Under the pieces are notes generated by a model. It was not told the origin of the DNA. It was given only the letters and a program-made list of their open reading frames with translations, and did not search any database. DNA of 48,529 bases from Streptomyces xanthophaeus (GTDB lineage: Bacteria; Actinomycetota; Actinomycetes; Streptomycetales; Streptomycetaceae), in contig NZ_KL647138.1 in NCBI RefSeq assembly GCF_000725805.1, forward strand, positions 1 through 48,529. The letters are read 5' to 3'. The translations under genes and the position numbers were made by a program. This document shows positions 23,888 to 32,082 of the stretch, piece by piece; the stretch's first letter is position 1; each line of letters starts with the position of its first letter.

Positions 23888-25630
23888 ATGGCCAAGCAGA
23901 ACGTGGCGGAGCAGTTCGTCGACATCCTCGTGCGCGCGGGCGTGCGCAGGATGTACGGAGTGGTCGGTGACAGCCTCAACCCGGTGGTGGACGCGATCCG
24001 GCGGACGGGTGACATCGAGTGGATCCAGGTCCGCCACGAGGAGACGGCGGCCTTCGCGGCCGGTGCCGAGGCCCAGATCACCGGCCGCCTCGCGGCCTGC
24101 GCCGGCTCCTGCGGTCCCGGGAACCTGCACCTGATCAACGGTCTGTACGACGCCCACCGCTCGATGGCCCCGGTCCTCGCGCTCGCCTCCCACATCCCCT
24201 CCTCGGAGATCGGCCTGGGCTACTTCCAGGAGACCCACCCCGACCGGCTGTTCACCGAGTGCAGCCACTACAGCGAGCTGATCTCCAACCCCCGGCAGAT
24301 GCCGCGCGTGCTCCAGAGCGCCATCCAGCACGCCGTCGGCCGCAGCGGTGTCGGCGTGGTGGCCCTGCCGGGGGACATCGCCGCCGAGCCCGCGCCGGAG
24401 AAGACGGTCGAGCACGCGCTCGTCACCGCCCGGCCCTCGGTGCGCCCCGGCGAGGGCGAGATCGAGAAACTGGTCCGCCTCGTCGACGAGGCGGACAAGG
24501 TCACGCTCTTCTGCGGCAGCGGCACGGCCGGGGCGCACGCCGAGGTGATGGAGTTCGCGGGCCGGGTCAAGGCGCCCGTCGGGCACGCCCTGCGCGGGAA
24601 GGAATGGATCCAGTACGACAACCCGTACGACGTCGGGATGAGCGGCCTGCTCGGCTACGGCGCCGCCTACGAGGCCACCCACGAGTGCGACCTGCTGATC
24701 CTCCTCGGCACCGACTTCCCCTACAACGCCTTCCTCCCCGACGACGTGAAGATCGTCCAGGTGGACATCCGCCCCGAACACCTGGGACGCCGCTCCAAGT
24801 TGGACCTGGCGGTCTGGGGTGACGTACGGGAGACCCTGCGCGCCCTGAACTCCCGGGTGAAGGCCAAGCCGGACCGGCGCTTCCTGGACCGGATGCTGAA
24901 GAAGCACGCGGACGCCCTGGAGGGGGTGGTGAAGGCGTACACGCGCAAGGTCGAGAAGCACACGCCCATCCACCCCGAGTACGTGGCCGCCGTCCTCGAC
25001 GAACTGGCCGACGAGGACGCCGTGTTCACCGTCGACACCGGCATGTGCAACGTGTGGGCGGCGCGCTATCTTTCCCCGAACGGCAAACGCCGCATCATCG
25101 GCTCCTTCAGTCACGGCTCCATGGCCAATGCCCTCCCGCAGGCCATCGGGGCGCAGTTCACCGACCGGAGCCGTCAAGTGGTGTCGATGTCGGGTGACGG
25201 CGGGTTCTCGATGCTGATGGGAGATTTCCTCACCCTGGTGCAGTACGACCTGCCCGTCAAAGTGGTCCTCTTCAACAACTCCTCCTTGGGGATGGTCGAG
25301 TTGGAGATGCTGGTTTCCGGCCTCCCTTCGTACGGAACGACGAACAAGAACCCCGACTTCGCCGCGATCGCCCGGGCGGCGGGTGCCTACGGGGTCCGCG
25401 TGGAGAAGCCCAAGCAGCTCACAGGGGCTCTGAAGGACGCGTTCCGGCACAAGGGACCCGCTCTCGTGGACGTGGTGACCGACCCCAACGCCCTGTCGAT
25501 CCCGCCGAGGATCAGTGCCGAAATGGTGACCGGTTTCGCACTTTCCGCCAGCAAGATCGTGCTGGACGGGGGTGTGGGCCGCATGATCCAGATGGCGCGA
25601 TCCAACCTGCGCAACGTGCCCCGCCCCTGA
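23888..25630 (+). CDS. poxB: Thiamine-pyrophosphate-dependent pyruvate oxidase/dehydrogenase (PoxB type)
   Basis: The 580-residue protein belongs to the acetolactate synthase/pyruvate oxidase family. Pyruvate:quinone oxidoreductases of this type convert pyruvate to acetate and CO2 with electrons passed via FAD to quinone. The TPP-activating glutamate is in RHEETAAFAA (about E51), and the TPP/Mg motif starts at SGDGGFSM with D437 and runs to NNSSLGM. A central FAD-like domain is present. The C-terminal extension (ILDGGVGRMIQMARSNLRNVPRP) resembles the membrane-associating tail of PoxB. The ATG at 23888 opens MAKQNVAEQF. The gene follows the PP2C-like gene by 91 bp and precedes the RsbW-like ATPase gene, possibly on one transcript. 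Confidence 0.9.
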   Translation: MAKQNVAEQFVDILVRAGVRRMYGVVGDSLNPVVDAIRRTGDIEWIQVRHEETAAFAAGAEAQITGRLAACAGSCGPGNLHLINGLYDAHRSMAPVLALASHIPSSEIGLGYFQETHPDRLFTECSHYSELISNPRQMPRVLQSAIQHAVGRSGVGVVALPGDIAAEPAPEKTVEHALVTARPSVRPGEGEIEKLVRLVDEADKVTLFCGSGTAGAHAEVMEFAGRVKAPVGHALRGKEWIQYDNPYDVGMSGLLGYGAAYEATHECDLLILLGTDFPYNAFLPDDVKIVQVDIRPEHLGRRSKLDLAVWGDVRETLRALNSRVKAKPDRRFLDRMLKKHADALEGVVKAYTRKVEKHTPIHPEYVAAVLDELADEDAVFTVDTGMCNVWAARYLSPNGKRRIIGSFSHGSMANALPQAIGAQFTDRSRQVVSMSGDGGFSMLMGDFLTLVQYDLPVKVVLFNNSSLGMVELEMLVSGLPSYGTTNKNPDFAAIARAAGAYGVRVEKPKQLTGALKDAFRHKGPALVDVVTDPNALSIPPRISAEMVTGFALSASKIVLDGGVGRMIQMARSNLRNVPRP

Positions 25631-25712
25631 GCCCGAAGGAGTGCGGACCGGCTCGGGGGGCATGCATCCCGTAGAGCTGTTCGAGCGCAATGACACGGGG
25701 GAGGACATCGCC

Positions 25713-26195
25713 GTGCGGGTGGGGGCGAATACCGGGAAGCTGTGGAAGAGAGGCAGGCCCGTACCACGAGAACCGTCCACGGGTGAGGGCGGGGCGGTGG
25801 CGGACGCGCGGGGGATCACCCGCAGCGTGCGCCGGGCGGATCTCCGGGCGGTGAGTGAAGTCCGCAGAGCCTTGCGGGAGTTGCTGCGCCACCGGTGTGA
25901 GCCGGACACCGCCGAGGTGGCGGAACTGCTGATCACCGAACTGGTCACCAACGCCCTCGTGCACACCGACCGGGGTGCGGAGGTGACCGCGAGCCTGTGT
26001 TCCACCCGGCTGCGGGTGGAGGTCCGGGACTACGCCGCCCGCCGGCCCCGGCCGTACGTACCGACCGCCGACGACGGTACGCACGGCCGGGGACTGGTCC
26101 TGGTCCAGGAGCTCGCCGACGCCTGGGGCGTGGACGCCCTGGCCCCGGGGAGCGGGAAAGTGGTGTGGTTCGAACTGGACGGAGGGCCCGCCTGA
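25713..26195 (+). CDS. RsbW-like ATP-binding (HATPase) regulatory protein
   Basis: About 160 residues contain a GHKL/HATPase_c domain of the anti-sigma-factor serine-kinase type very common in Streptomyces. The N-box is ELLITELVTNALVHT, followed by VEVRDYA and the G-box DDGTHGRGLVLVQELADAWGV. It probably binds ATP and an anti-sigma or partner protein. The start is uncertain: the GTG at 25713 has an excellent GGGGGAGGA ribosome site eight bases upstream and is preferred. The frame is also open from an ATG at 25662 and a GTG at 25641, both with poor sites. The stop codon is embedded in a terminator hairpin. Which sigma factor it serves cannot be told; no sigma or antagonist gene is adjacent. 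Confidence 0.85.
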   Translation: MRVGANTGKLWKRGRPVPREPSTGEGGAVADARGITRSVRRADLRAVSEVRRALRELLRHRCEPDTAEVAELLITELVTNALVHTDRGAEVTASLCSTRLRVEVRDYAARRPRPYVPTADDGTHGRGLVLVQELADAWGVDALAPGSGKVVWFELDGGPA

Positions 26196-26207
26196 GGCGG
26201 CGGGCCC
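26184..26207. terminator. Bidirectional terminator between convergent genes
   Basis: A perfect 9-bp stem (GGGCCCGCC at 26184-26192, GGCGGGCCC at 26199-26207) with a six-base loop overlaps the ATPase stop codon and sits 9 bp before the DUF2637 stop. It lacks a U-tract but is well placed to end both transcripts. Confidence 0.6.
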
Positions 26208-26215
26208 GGGCGGAG

Positions 26216-27283
26216 TCAGCCGAACTGCTGCTCCAGGTCCTTCAGTTTGCGCTCCAGGGAGTCGAGTCGGGGGATGGTCTGGGTGTCGTCCTCGGCGGTG
26301 AGGTCCACCGTCCGGGGGCCGCTGATCGTGAGGTCAGCGGATTCGGTTCCATTCACGGCCTGCAGGGAGGGCCGGCGGCGCAGGGGTGGCAGTAGTCCCG
26401 GTTCCGCTATGGCCGGCTCCGCGCCGACCGGCGCGGAGCCCGTTCCGGGGGTCAGCCCCGGCATGTCGCCCTCGCGGGCGCGTGCCCGCCCGAAGGCCCG
26501 GTTCTGCCGGCCCAGTGCTCTGATGTGGGCTCGGTCCAGGCGGTGTTGCTCCCGCCTGCGGTGCCGGTCCTGCTCCTTCTCCTTCTTGTCCTCGCGCACC
26601 TCGTCCACGGCCTCGTCGAGGGTGCGTACGCCCTCCAGCAGCATGAGCGACCACGCGCCGAAGGTCTCCCGGGGAGCCCGCAGCCAGCGGACCATCCGGA
26701 TCTGCGGCAACGGCCGCGGGATCAGGCCCTGTTCGCGCAGCGCCGCCCGGCGGGTCTGCTTGAGGGCCCGGTCGAAGAGGACGGCTGCGGAGAGGGACAT
26801 GCCGGCGAAGAACTGGGGCGCTCCGTCGTGGCCGAGTCCCCGGGGCGCGTGCACCCAGTTGAACCAGGCGGCCGCGCCCGCGAACAGCCAGACCAGCATG
26901 CGCGAGCCGAGGGCCGCGTCGCCGTGGCTGGCCTCGCGGACGGCGAGCACCGAGCAGAACATGGCGGCGCCGTCGAGACCGAAGGGGACCAGGTACTCCC
27001 AGCCTCCGGAGAGGTTCAGGTTCTGCCGGCCGAAGCCCACGAGCCCGTGGAAGGAGAGCGCGGCGGCGACCGCCGCGCAGCAGAAGAGCAGGACGTACGA
27101 AGCGGTCCCGTAGACGGCCTCCTTGCGGCGCCGCCGTTCCTCGCTGCGCTCCCAGCTGTCCTCGGCCGCGGCCTTGTCGCTGTCGCGCCGTCCGCGGGCC
27201 AGCACCGCAACTGCCGCAAGTACGCCCAGGATCAGCAGGCTGCCGGGCAGCAGCCAGTCCAGCGATATGTCGGTCAGTCTCAT
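26216..27283 (-). CDS. DUF2637 family membrane protein
   Basis: The 355-residue protein has one N-terminal transmembrane helix (LDWLLPGSLLILGVLAAVAVLA), then a cluster of three to four hydrophobic segments (TASYVLLFCCAAVAAALSF, YLVPFGLDGAAMFCSVLAV, LVWLFAGAAAWFNWVHA, FFAGMSLSAAVLFDRAL). The DUF2637 hallmark FGLDGAAM and NWVHAP are clear. The C-terminal half is cytoplasmic, highly charged and probably coiled (VDEVREDKKEKEQDRHRRRE...), ending in LDSLERKLKDLEQQFG, a short coiled coil. Relatives occur on actinobacterial chromosomes and among Spd-type plasmid-spread proteins; function is not established. The ATG at 27283 has AAGGGAC upstream. No other mobile-element gene is nearby, so it looks chromosomal. 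Confidence 0.85.
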   Translation of the reverse strand: MRLTDISLDWLLPGSLLILGVLAAVAVLARGRRDSDKAAAEDSWERSEERRRRKEAVYGTASYVLLFCCAAVAAALSFHGLVGFGRQNLNLSGGWEYLVPFGLDGAAMFCSVLAVREASHGDAALGSRMLVWLFAGAAAWFNWVHAPRGLGHDGAPQFFAGMSLSAAVLFDRALKQTRRAALREQGLIPRPLPQIRMVRWLRAPRETFGAWSLMLLEGVRTLDEAVDEVREDKKEKEQDRHRRREQHRLDRAHIRALGRQNRAFGRARAREGDMPGLTPGTGSAPVGAEPAIAEPGLLPPLRRRPSLQAVNGTESADLTISGPRTVDLTAEDDTQTIPRLDSLERKLKDLEQQFG

Positions 27284-27474
27284 GCGGATGTCCCTTGCCT
27301 CGCGTATGCGGCTTTCCGGGCGCCATAGTGGCGCAGCCGGTCCGCCGTGCACGCGGGTTTCGGGTCAAGTGGACGCCATCGGGGGGCGGGGCCCGCCGGA
27401 TAGGGTGTTGTCGCTCGAACTGGCGCCCGTATGAAGTGAGTTGCGTTCGATTCCGCTCACCCCTGCGGGTGGGT

Positions 27475-28347
27475 TCAGGTGGTGGTGGCCGCCGTGAGCC
27501 GGGCGACGCGCTCCGCGTCGCAGGTCCGGGGGCAGGTGCCGCAGGCGTCGTCCGGGCGGATCGTGTAGAAGAAGCAGCAGCTGGCCCGGTCCCGGGTGGG
27601 CAGTTCGCCGCCACCCGGACCCGTGAGCGTACGGAACCCCGCGCCCCCGGTGAACGGGGCCGTGGACCCGGGCAGCAGTTCCGCCAGCTCCGCCCTGACC
27701 CGCTGCTCCTCGCCGAGCAGCTGCCCGATGTACCAGAGGCCCTCGACGACGTCGTCGGTCACCATGCCCCACAGGGCGCGGCGGCCGCGCCGCATCCGCG
27801 GGGAGAAACCTTTCAGCACCGGCGTGAGGTGATGGGCCACCGCGACCCGCACCTCCTCGCGCAGCGCTTCCTCGTCCGGTACGACCCGGGCCCCGGGGAG
27901 GAGGGCCGCCGGGTCGTCCGGGAGGCAGGCGAACTCCTCCACGCGCACCGACATCCGGCCGAGGGTCCGGTGGTACGCCACCTGGGTGACGGGGAGCCGG
28001 GGGACCCGCCGCAGCAGCAGCCACGGGACCGTGATCAGCAGGCAGGCCGGCCACGTGTACCGGTGCATGCCGAAGCTCGCGATCACATCGGGCCGCGCCT
28101 GCACCCCGTAGTCCTTCAGCACCTGGGCGTTGTCCCAGGCGAGGAAGGCGTCGAGGGCTGGACCTCCCTCGGCGAGCTCGTCCGCGCCGACCCACCCCAC
28201 ACCGCGAGGGGCCGGTCCGTACGCGTCCCGCTCGATGACCCGCAACCCTGCGTAGGCCCCGGTCAGGCGGGCGTACGCCTCCGTCACCGGAGAGCCGGCC
28301 GGTGCGGAGAGGACGTCCTGGACAGGAGGTACGAGTGTGACGGCCAT
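27475..28347 (-). CDS. FhuF-like (2Fe-2S) siderophore-iron reductase
   Basis: The 290-residue protein ends with the cysteine cluster CCFFYTIRPDDACGTCPRTC, the unusual C-C-x10-C-x2-C [2Fe-2S] site of FhuF-type ferric-siderophore reductases. The middle contains FGMHRYTWPACLLITVPWLLLRRVP and YIGQLLGEE, typical of the family. It likely releases iron from siderophores in the cytoplasm. The ATG at 28347 (MAVTLVPP) has AGGAGGT-like sequence only weakly placed. An iron box 30 bp upstream supports DmdR/IdeR repression. It is divergent from the GntR-type gene. The 191 bp between its stop and the DUF2637 start contain no evident gene. Confidence 0.88.
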   Translation of the reverse strand: MAVTLVPPVQDVLSAPAGSPVTEAYARLTGAYAGLRVIERDAYGPAPRGVGWVGADELAEGGPALDAFLAWDNAQVLKDYGVQARPDVIASFGMHRYTWPACLLITVPWLLLRRVPRLPVTQVAYHRTLGRMSVRVEEFACLPDDPAALLPGARVVPDEEALREEVRVAVAHHLTPVLKGFSPRMRRGRRALWGMVTDDVVEGLWYIGQLLGEEQRVRAELAELLPGSTAPFTGGAGFRTLTGPGGGELPTRDRASCCFFYTIRPDDACGTCPRTCDAERVARLTAATTT

Positions 28348-28376
28348 GGAAGGACCACCGAATCGTGCGATCGTTA

Positions 28377-28395
28377 ACAGGTTAGCCTTACCTTA
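28377..28395. promoter_or_regulatory. Iron box (DmdR1/IdeR-type operator)
   Basis: The 19-mer ACAGGTTAGCCTTACCTTA matches 14 of 19 positions of the consensus TTAGGTTAGGCTAACCTAA, including AGGTTAG and the ACCT half. It lies 30 bp before the FhuF-like ATG and 73 bp before the divergent GntR start, so it could repress either or both under iron sufficiency. Confidence 0.75.
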
Positions 28396-28467
28396 CCCGA
28401 TGGCCGCAAGGCCGTATCCTCGGGGCAGCCCGAGACCCGTACGACCCGTACCCGCAAGGAGCACCGC

Positions 28468-29133
28468 GTGCACGACACGGCCCGAGCCCTGGTGCCGGAA
28501 CAAAGGCGGAAGGTGTTGCGCCATTCGGTGCGCGGGCAGATCCTCGACGCCCTGCGCGCGGCGCTGCTGGAGGGCGAGCTCGCGCCGGGCGAGATCCACT
28601 CCGGCCCCGCGCTGGGCGAGCGCTTCGGGGTCTCCGCGACCCCCGTGCGCGAGGCGATGCAGCAGCTGGCCGTGGAAGGGGCGGTGGAGTGCCTGCCCAA
28701 CCGCGGCTTCCGCGTCGTGTCCAGGACCCCCCGCGAGGCGGCCGAGCTGGCCGAGGTGCGGGCCATGCTGGAGGTCCCCGCCATGCTTCGGCTGGCCGCC
28801 GCCGTGCCCGAGGAGACCTGGGAGGGCCTGCGGCCCGCGGCCGAAGCCACCGTGGAGGCGGCTGCGGCGGGCGACCTGCCGGGCTACGCCGAGGCGGACC
28901 GGGCCTTCCACCGCGAGGTCCTCGCCCTGGCCGGCAACGGCCAGCTGGTCCAGGTGGCGGAGGAACTGCACCGGCGGGCGCAGTGGCCCCTGCCGGGCGC
29001 CCCGCGGGTGCGCCGGGCCGATCTCGTCGCCGACGCGGCGCAGCACACGGCCTTGCTGGAGGCGCTGATCGCGCGCGACCTCCCGGTGGTCGAGTCCCTC
29101 GTCCGCGCCCATTTCGCGGGTTCCGCGGCGTGA
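28468..29133 (+). CDS. GntR family transcriptional regulator (FadR/FCD type)
   Basis: The 221-residue regulator has a GntR winged helix at about residues 20-80 (RGQILDALRAALLEGELAPG, LGERFGVSATPVREAMQQLAVEGAV, NRGFRVV) followed by an all-helical FCD ligand-binding domain (ELAEVRAMLEVPAMLRLAAAV ... ADRAFHREVLALAGNGQL ... QHTALLEALIARDL). The FCD histidine ligands (FHREV, QHTALL) are visible. Ligands of the family are usually small organic acids; none can be named here. The GTG at 28468 has AAGGAG six bases upstream. It diverges from the FhuF-like gene across the iron box and ends at a terminator shared with the convergent helical-repeat gene. Confidence 0.9.
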   Translation: MHDTARALVPEQRRKVLRHSVRGQILDALRAALLEGELAPGEIHSGPALGERFGVSATPVREAMQQLAVEGAVECLPNRGFRVVSRTPREAAELAEVRAMLEVPAMLRLAAAVPEETWEGLRPAAEATVEAAAAGDLPGYAEADRAFHREVLALAGNGQLVQVAEELHRRAQWPLPGAPRVRRADLVADAAQHTALLEALIARDLPVVESLVRAHFAGSAA

Positions 29134-29160
29134 CCTGACCTGACCTGAGCTGACCGGACC

Positions 29161-29191
29161 GGCCTCGCGGCGGCGGCGCCGCCACGAGGCC
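29161..29191. terminator. Bidirectional terminator between convergent genes
   Basis: GGCCTCG-c-GGCGGC and GCCGCC-a-CGAGGCC pair with a 3-base loop, a 13-bp stem with one mismatch, filling the gap between the GntR-type stop (29133) and the convergent gene's stop (29197). It is preceded by tandem CTGAC units from about 29134. Confidence 0.75.
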
Positions 29192-29196
29192 GCGAA

Positions 29197-29982
29197 CTAG
29201 GCCGCAGGCGAGGGGGCGGGGGGCTGGAGCTGGTCCGCCAGCCAGGTCGGGATGCCGCCCAGCAGGTGGAACAGCCGGCGGGCCTCCGCGCGCAGCCGGG
29301 CGGCCTCCGGTTCCGGTTCGGCCTCCGCCAGCGCGGCCAGGGCCGGGGCCGTGCCGACCAGGAAACCGAGCTCCTCCCGGATCCGCAGGGACTCCGCGAA
29401 GCCGTTGCGGGCCTCGGCCACCTCGCCGTCCCGCAGGGCCAGCGCGGCCAGGTGACGCCAGGTGAAGGACAGCAGCAGGGTGTCCCCGTGGGCCACCGCG
29501 CCCGCGTGGGCCCGGCGGTACGCCGGGAGCGCCGACTGGGGGGCGTCCGCCAGGTGCTCGGCGACCAGGCCCCGGCGGAAGTCCAGCAGCGGCCGGGTCC
29601 GGGATCCGGGGGACAGCAGGGCCGCCGCCCGGCCCAGCGCCGAGCGGGCCTCGTCGGCCCGGTCGCGTACGCCGAGCACGGTGGCCGCGTACGCCAGATG
29701 GCCCCGCTCGCAGGCGGCGGCTCCGCGGTCGTCGTCGTCCTGGGCCACGGCCTCCGCGGTCCGCAGCGCGTCCTCGGCCTCGGACCAGCCCTGCCCGGTG
29801 AACAGGCACCGCTCGACCAGCAGCGCGGTGCGCTGCACGGCCGCTCCGGCATTGCCGACGTGTGGCGTCAGCAGCGCCGCGGCGTCGGTCCAACAGCCAC
29901 GCGAACGCAGTCGCCATATCGCCCGCTGGAGGGGGTCTTCTCCCCCGGTAGATCCGGCACCGGACATGGCGGTGTCCGCCAC
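29197..29982 (-). CDS. Hypothetical helical-repeat (TPR-like) protein
   Basis: About 261 residues are rich in Ala, Arg, Leu and Glu, with repeated helix pairs: DAAALLTPHVGNAGAAVQRTALLVERCLF, AEDALRTAEAVAQ, GHLAYAATVLGVRDRADEARSALGRAAALL, and EARNGFAESLRIREELGFLVG (segments shown, not one run). This looks like a TPR or related alpha-solenoid. I do not recognise a family and assign no function. The GTG at 29982 follows GGGGAGGG by four bases and is preferred; the frame extends about 27 codons further upstream without a ribosome site. It lies between a GntR-type and a PucR-type regulator and ends convergently at a terminator. Confidence 0.75.
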   Translation of the reverse strand: MADTAMSGAGSTGGEDPLQRAIWRLRSRGCWTDAAALLTPHVGNAGAAVQRTALLVERCLFTGQGWSEAEDALRTAEAVAQDDDDRGAAACERGHLAYAATVLGVRDRADEARSALGRAAALLSPGSRTRPLLDFRRGLVAEHLADAPQSALPAYRRAHAGAVAHGDTLLLSFTWRHLAALALRDGEVAEARNGFAESLRIREELGFLVGTAPALAALAEAEPEPEAARLRAEARRLFHLLGGIPTWLADQLQPPAPSPAA

Positions 29983-30148
29983 ATTGCCCTCCCCAAAGCA
30001 ATCAAGCCGCACATCGTTGGGCCCTGGGGCGAAATGAGAGCACGGATCGGCGGCTCCGGCCAAGGGGTCGGGTGAACTCTTTCACAAAGTCCGGACGGAT
30101 CATCAGCCGCCCCCCGGCCCGGTGCGGCCGGCCGTGGGGCGGATCTCC

Positions 30149-31828
30149 TCAGCTCATCCGCAGTGCGAGGAAGAAGTCGAGCTTGTCCTCCAGCCGGGAC
30201 AGGTCCCTGGACGTCAACTGCTCGATTCGCCCGACGCGGTAACGCAGCGTGTTGACGTGCAGGTGCAGCCGGGTCGCGCAGCGGGTCCAGGAGCCGTCGC
30301 AGTCCAGGAAGGCCTCCAGGGTCGGGATCAGCTCCGCACGGTGGCGCCGGTCGTAGTCCCGCAGCGGGTCCAGCAGCCGGGCCGTGAAGGCGCGCCGCAC
30401 GTCGTCCGGCACGAAGGGCAGCAGCAGCACGTGCGAGGCCAGCTCGTGGTGGCCCGCGGCGCAGACCCGGCCCGGGCGGGCCGCGGCGACCCGGCGGGCG
30501 TGCCGGGCCTCCTCCAGGGCCCCGCGCAGCCCCTCGGCCGAGTGCACGGCCGCGCTGACGCCCAGCGTGAGGCGGCCGTCGTCGGCGAGGCCCGCCGACA
30601 GGGGGTCCCGTACGGACGCCAGCAGCACGTCGGCGTGCAGGGCGGCGTCCGGCCCCTTGTCCTCCCCGGCCTCACCGGGGAGCGAGGGCAGCGGGACCAG
30701 GGCGATGGCCTCGTCACCCGCATGGGCCACCGCGATCCGGTCGGAGGGCTCGGGCCCGGACACGGACGGGTCGACGAGGATCTCCTCCAGCAGCGACTGG
30801 GCCACCGGGCCGCCGGGGATGTCCCCGTTGTCCCAGTCGACCCGGGCCACGACGACCTGCCAGTGCGGTGCGGCGCCCAGCCCGGGCAGCAGCACCGGGG
30901 CGGCCACCCGCAGGCGCGCGGCGATCTCGGCGGGCGGTGCACCCGTCTGGACCAGTTCCAGCACCTCCTGTGCGAGGCGCCGGCGCACCGTACGGGCGGC
31001 GTCCCGCCGGTCGCGTTCCACCGCGATCAGCTGGGTGACGCCCTGGAGCAGGTCCAGGCGCTCGGCGGGCCAGTCGCCCGCGTCCGCCTCGACGGCCAGC
31101 AGCCAGTCCGAGAGCACCGTCTCGCGCACGTCACGGGTGACCGCGCCGGCCGCGCCACGGCCGTGTCCCCTGATCGGGAACAGGGAGTAGGTAATACCCT
31201 GGATGGAGATCCGGTGCGGGCCCCTGCGGCCCGTCCGGACCGCCGCAAGGTGCTCGCTCGCCAGGGCCGCACACACGCCCGGCGCCAGCGGCTCGCCCGC
31301 ACCGGCGATCTGCCGGCCCGTGGGCGACAGCACCCAGGCCCGGAGATCGAGGTCGGTGGTGAGCAGATCCAGCACCACATCGGGACCGCCACCAGCCGGA
31401 CCCGAGGTCATCAGACGGCGGTGCCGGTCCACGACGGCAGCGAGATCGCCTGCCCGCTCACCGGACACCTGGCGCACCACGTACTCGGTGATCGTGGCGA
31501 ATGCAACGTCTTCGTTCACAGCGAACAGCGGCAGCCGGTTGCGCACACAGGCCGAGACGAGATCGTCCGGGATGGCTCCCAGCTCCGCCTCGCCCGCGGC
31601 CAGCCCCGCCACGCCCGCGCTCGCGAGGATTCGTACGAATGGCTCGGAGTCGGCTGAATTTCTACGCCAGGCCAGGCCAGTGAGGACGAGTTCGCCCCCG
31701 GACAGGTACCGGCTGGGATCGCGCAGGTCGGTCGTCATGACCCCGCGGACCGTCCGGTCGAGTTCTTCCTCGCCGCCGAGCAGCCGCAGCCCCAGCGCCT
31801 CGGTTTCCAGCAGTGCGCGCAGCCGCAT
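30149..31828 (-). CDS. PucR family transcriptional regulator
   Basis: The 559-residue regulator has the N-terminal PucR/purine-catabolism domain (MRLRALLETEALGLRLLGG, VMTTDLRDPSRYLSGGELVLTG), a middle GGDEF-like region (about 290-420) and the C-terminal PucR HTH domain (about 495-555: FLDCDGSWTRCATRLHLHVN, then TLRYRVGRIEQLT). In Bacillus, PucR activates purine degradation genes in response to allantoin-type intermediates. Here the gene is divergent from xanthine dehydrogenase genes across 254 bp, which makes purine control the natural role. The ATG at 31828 has a weak ribosome site. The 3' neighbour is 166 bp away. Confidence 0.93.
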   Translation of the reverse strand: MRLRALLETEALGLRLLGGEEELDRTVRGVMTTDLRDPSRYLSGGELVLTGLAWRRNSADSEPFVRILASAGVAGLAAGEAELGAIPDDLVSACVRNRLPLFAVNEDVAFATITEYVVRQVSGERAGDLAAVVDRHRRLMTSGPAGGGPDVVLDLLTTDLDLRAWVLSPTGRQIAGAGEPLAPGVCAALASEHLAAVRTGRRGPHRISIQGITYSLFPIRGHGRGAAGAVTRDVRETVLSDWLLAVEADAGDWPAERLDLLQGVTQLIAVERDRRDAARTVRRRLAQEVLELVQTGAPPAEIAARLRVAAPVLLPGLGAAPHWQVVVARVDWDNGDIPGGPVAQSLLEEILVDPSVSGPEPSDRIAVAHAGDEAIALVPLPSLPGEAGEDKGPDAALHADVLLASVRDPLSAGLADDGRLTLGVSAAVHSAEGLRGALEEARHARRVAAARPGRVCAAGHHELASHVLLLPFVPDDVRRAFTARLLDPLRDYDRRHRAELIPTLEAFLDCDGSWTRCATRLHLHVNTLRYRVGRIEQLTSRDLSRLEDKLDFFLALRMS

Positions 31829-31871
31829 GATGTCGCCGCCGATCTGTCTCGAATGTTGCCGTTGGAAATCG

Positions 31872-31892
31872 GGCAGGTCGTCGCATCCTGCC
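31872..31892. promoter_or_regulatory. Inverted repeat in the pucR-xanthine dehydrogenase intergenic region
   Basis: GGCAGG (31872-31877) and CCTGCC (31887-31892) form a 6-bp inverted repeat with a 9-bp spacer, 44 bp from the PucR start. It is a possible PucR operator. The rest of the 31829-32082 gap contains a GTTAAC at about 31997 and a purine-rich ribosome site (AAGAAGAAGAGAG) before the xanthine dehydrogenase ATG, but no gene. Confidence 0.3.
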
Positions 31893-32082
31893 TTTCATAC
31901 GAATCTACAAGACATGGGAGGCCGCCAGCCAACTCCTTCATGGTTTCGGTGACTGCACCCGGGGGATAGGCGGCCGGTGTACTGAGTCCACACCGCGTTA
32001 ACAGCACGTGAACGACCAGTCGAGGGTCCTTAGGCCTCCTGGCTTGAAGTGAACGACCCGATGAAGAAGAAGAGAGCCGTAC

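Noticed and set aside
29134..29158. CTGAC tandem units after the GntR gene as a regulatory repeat
   Set aside because: They are a very short, imperfect pentamer run between convergent genes with no promoter to control.
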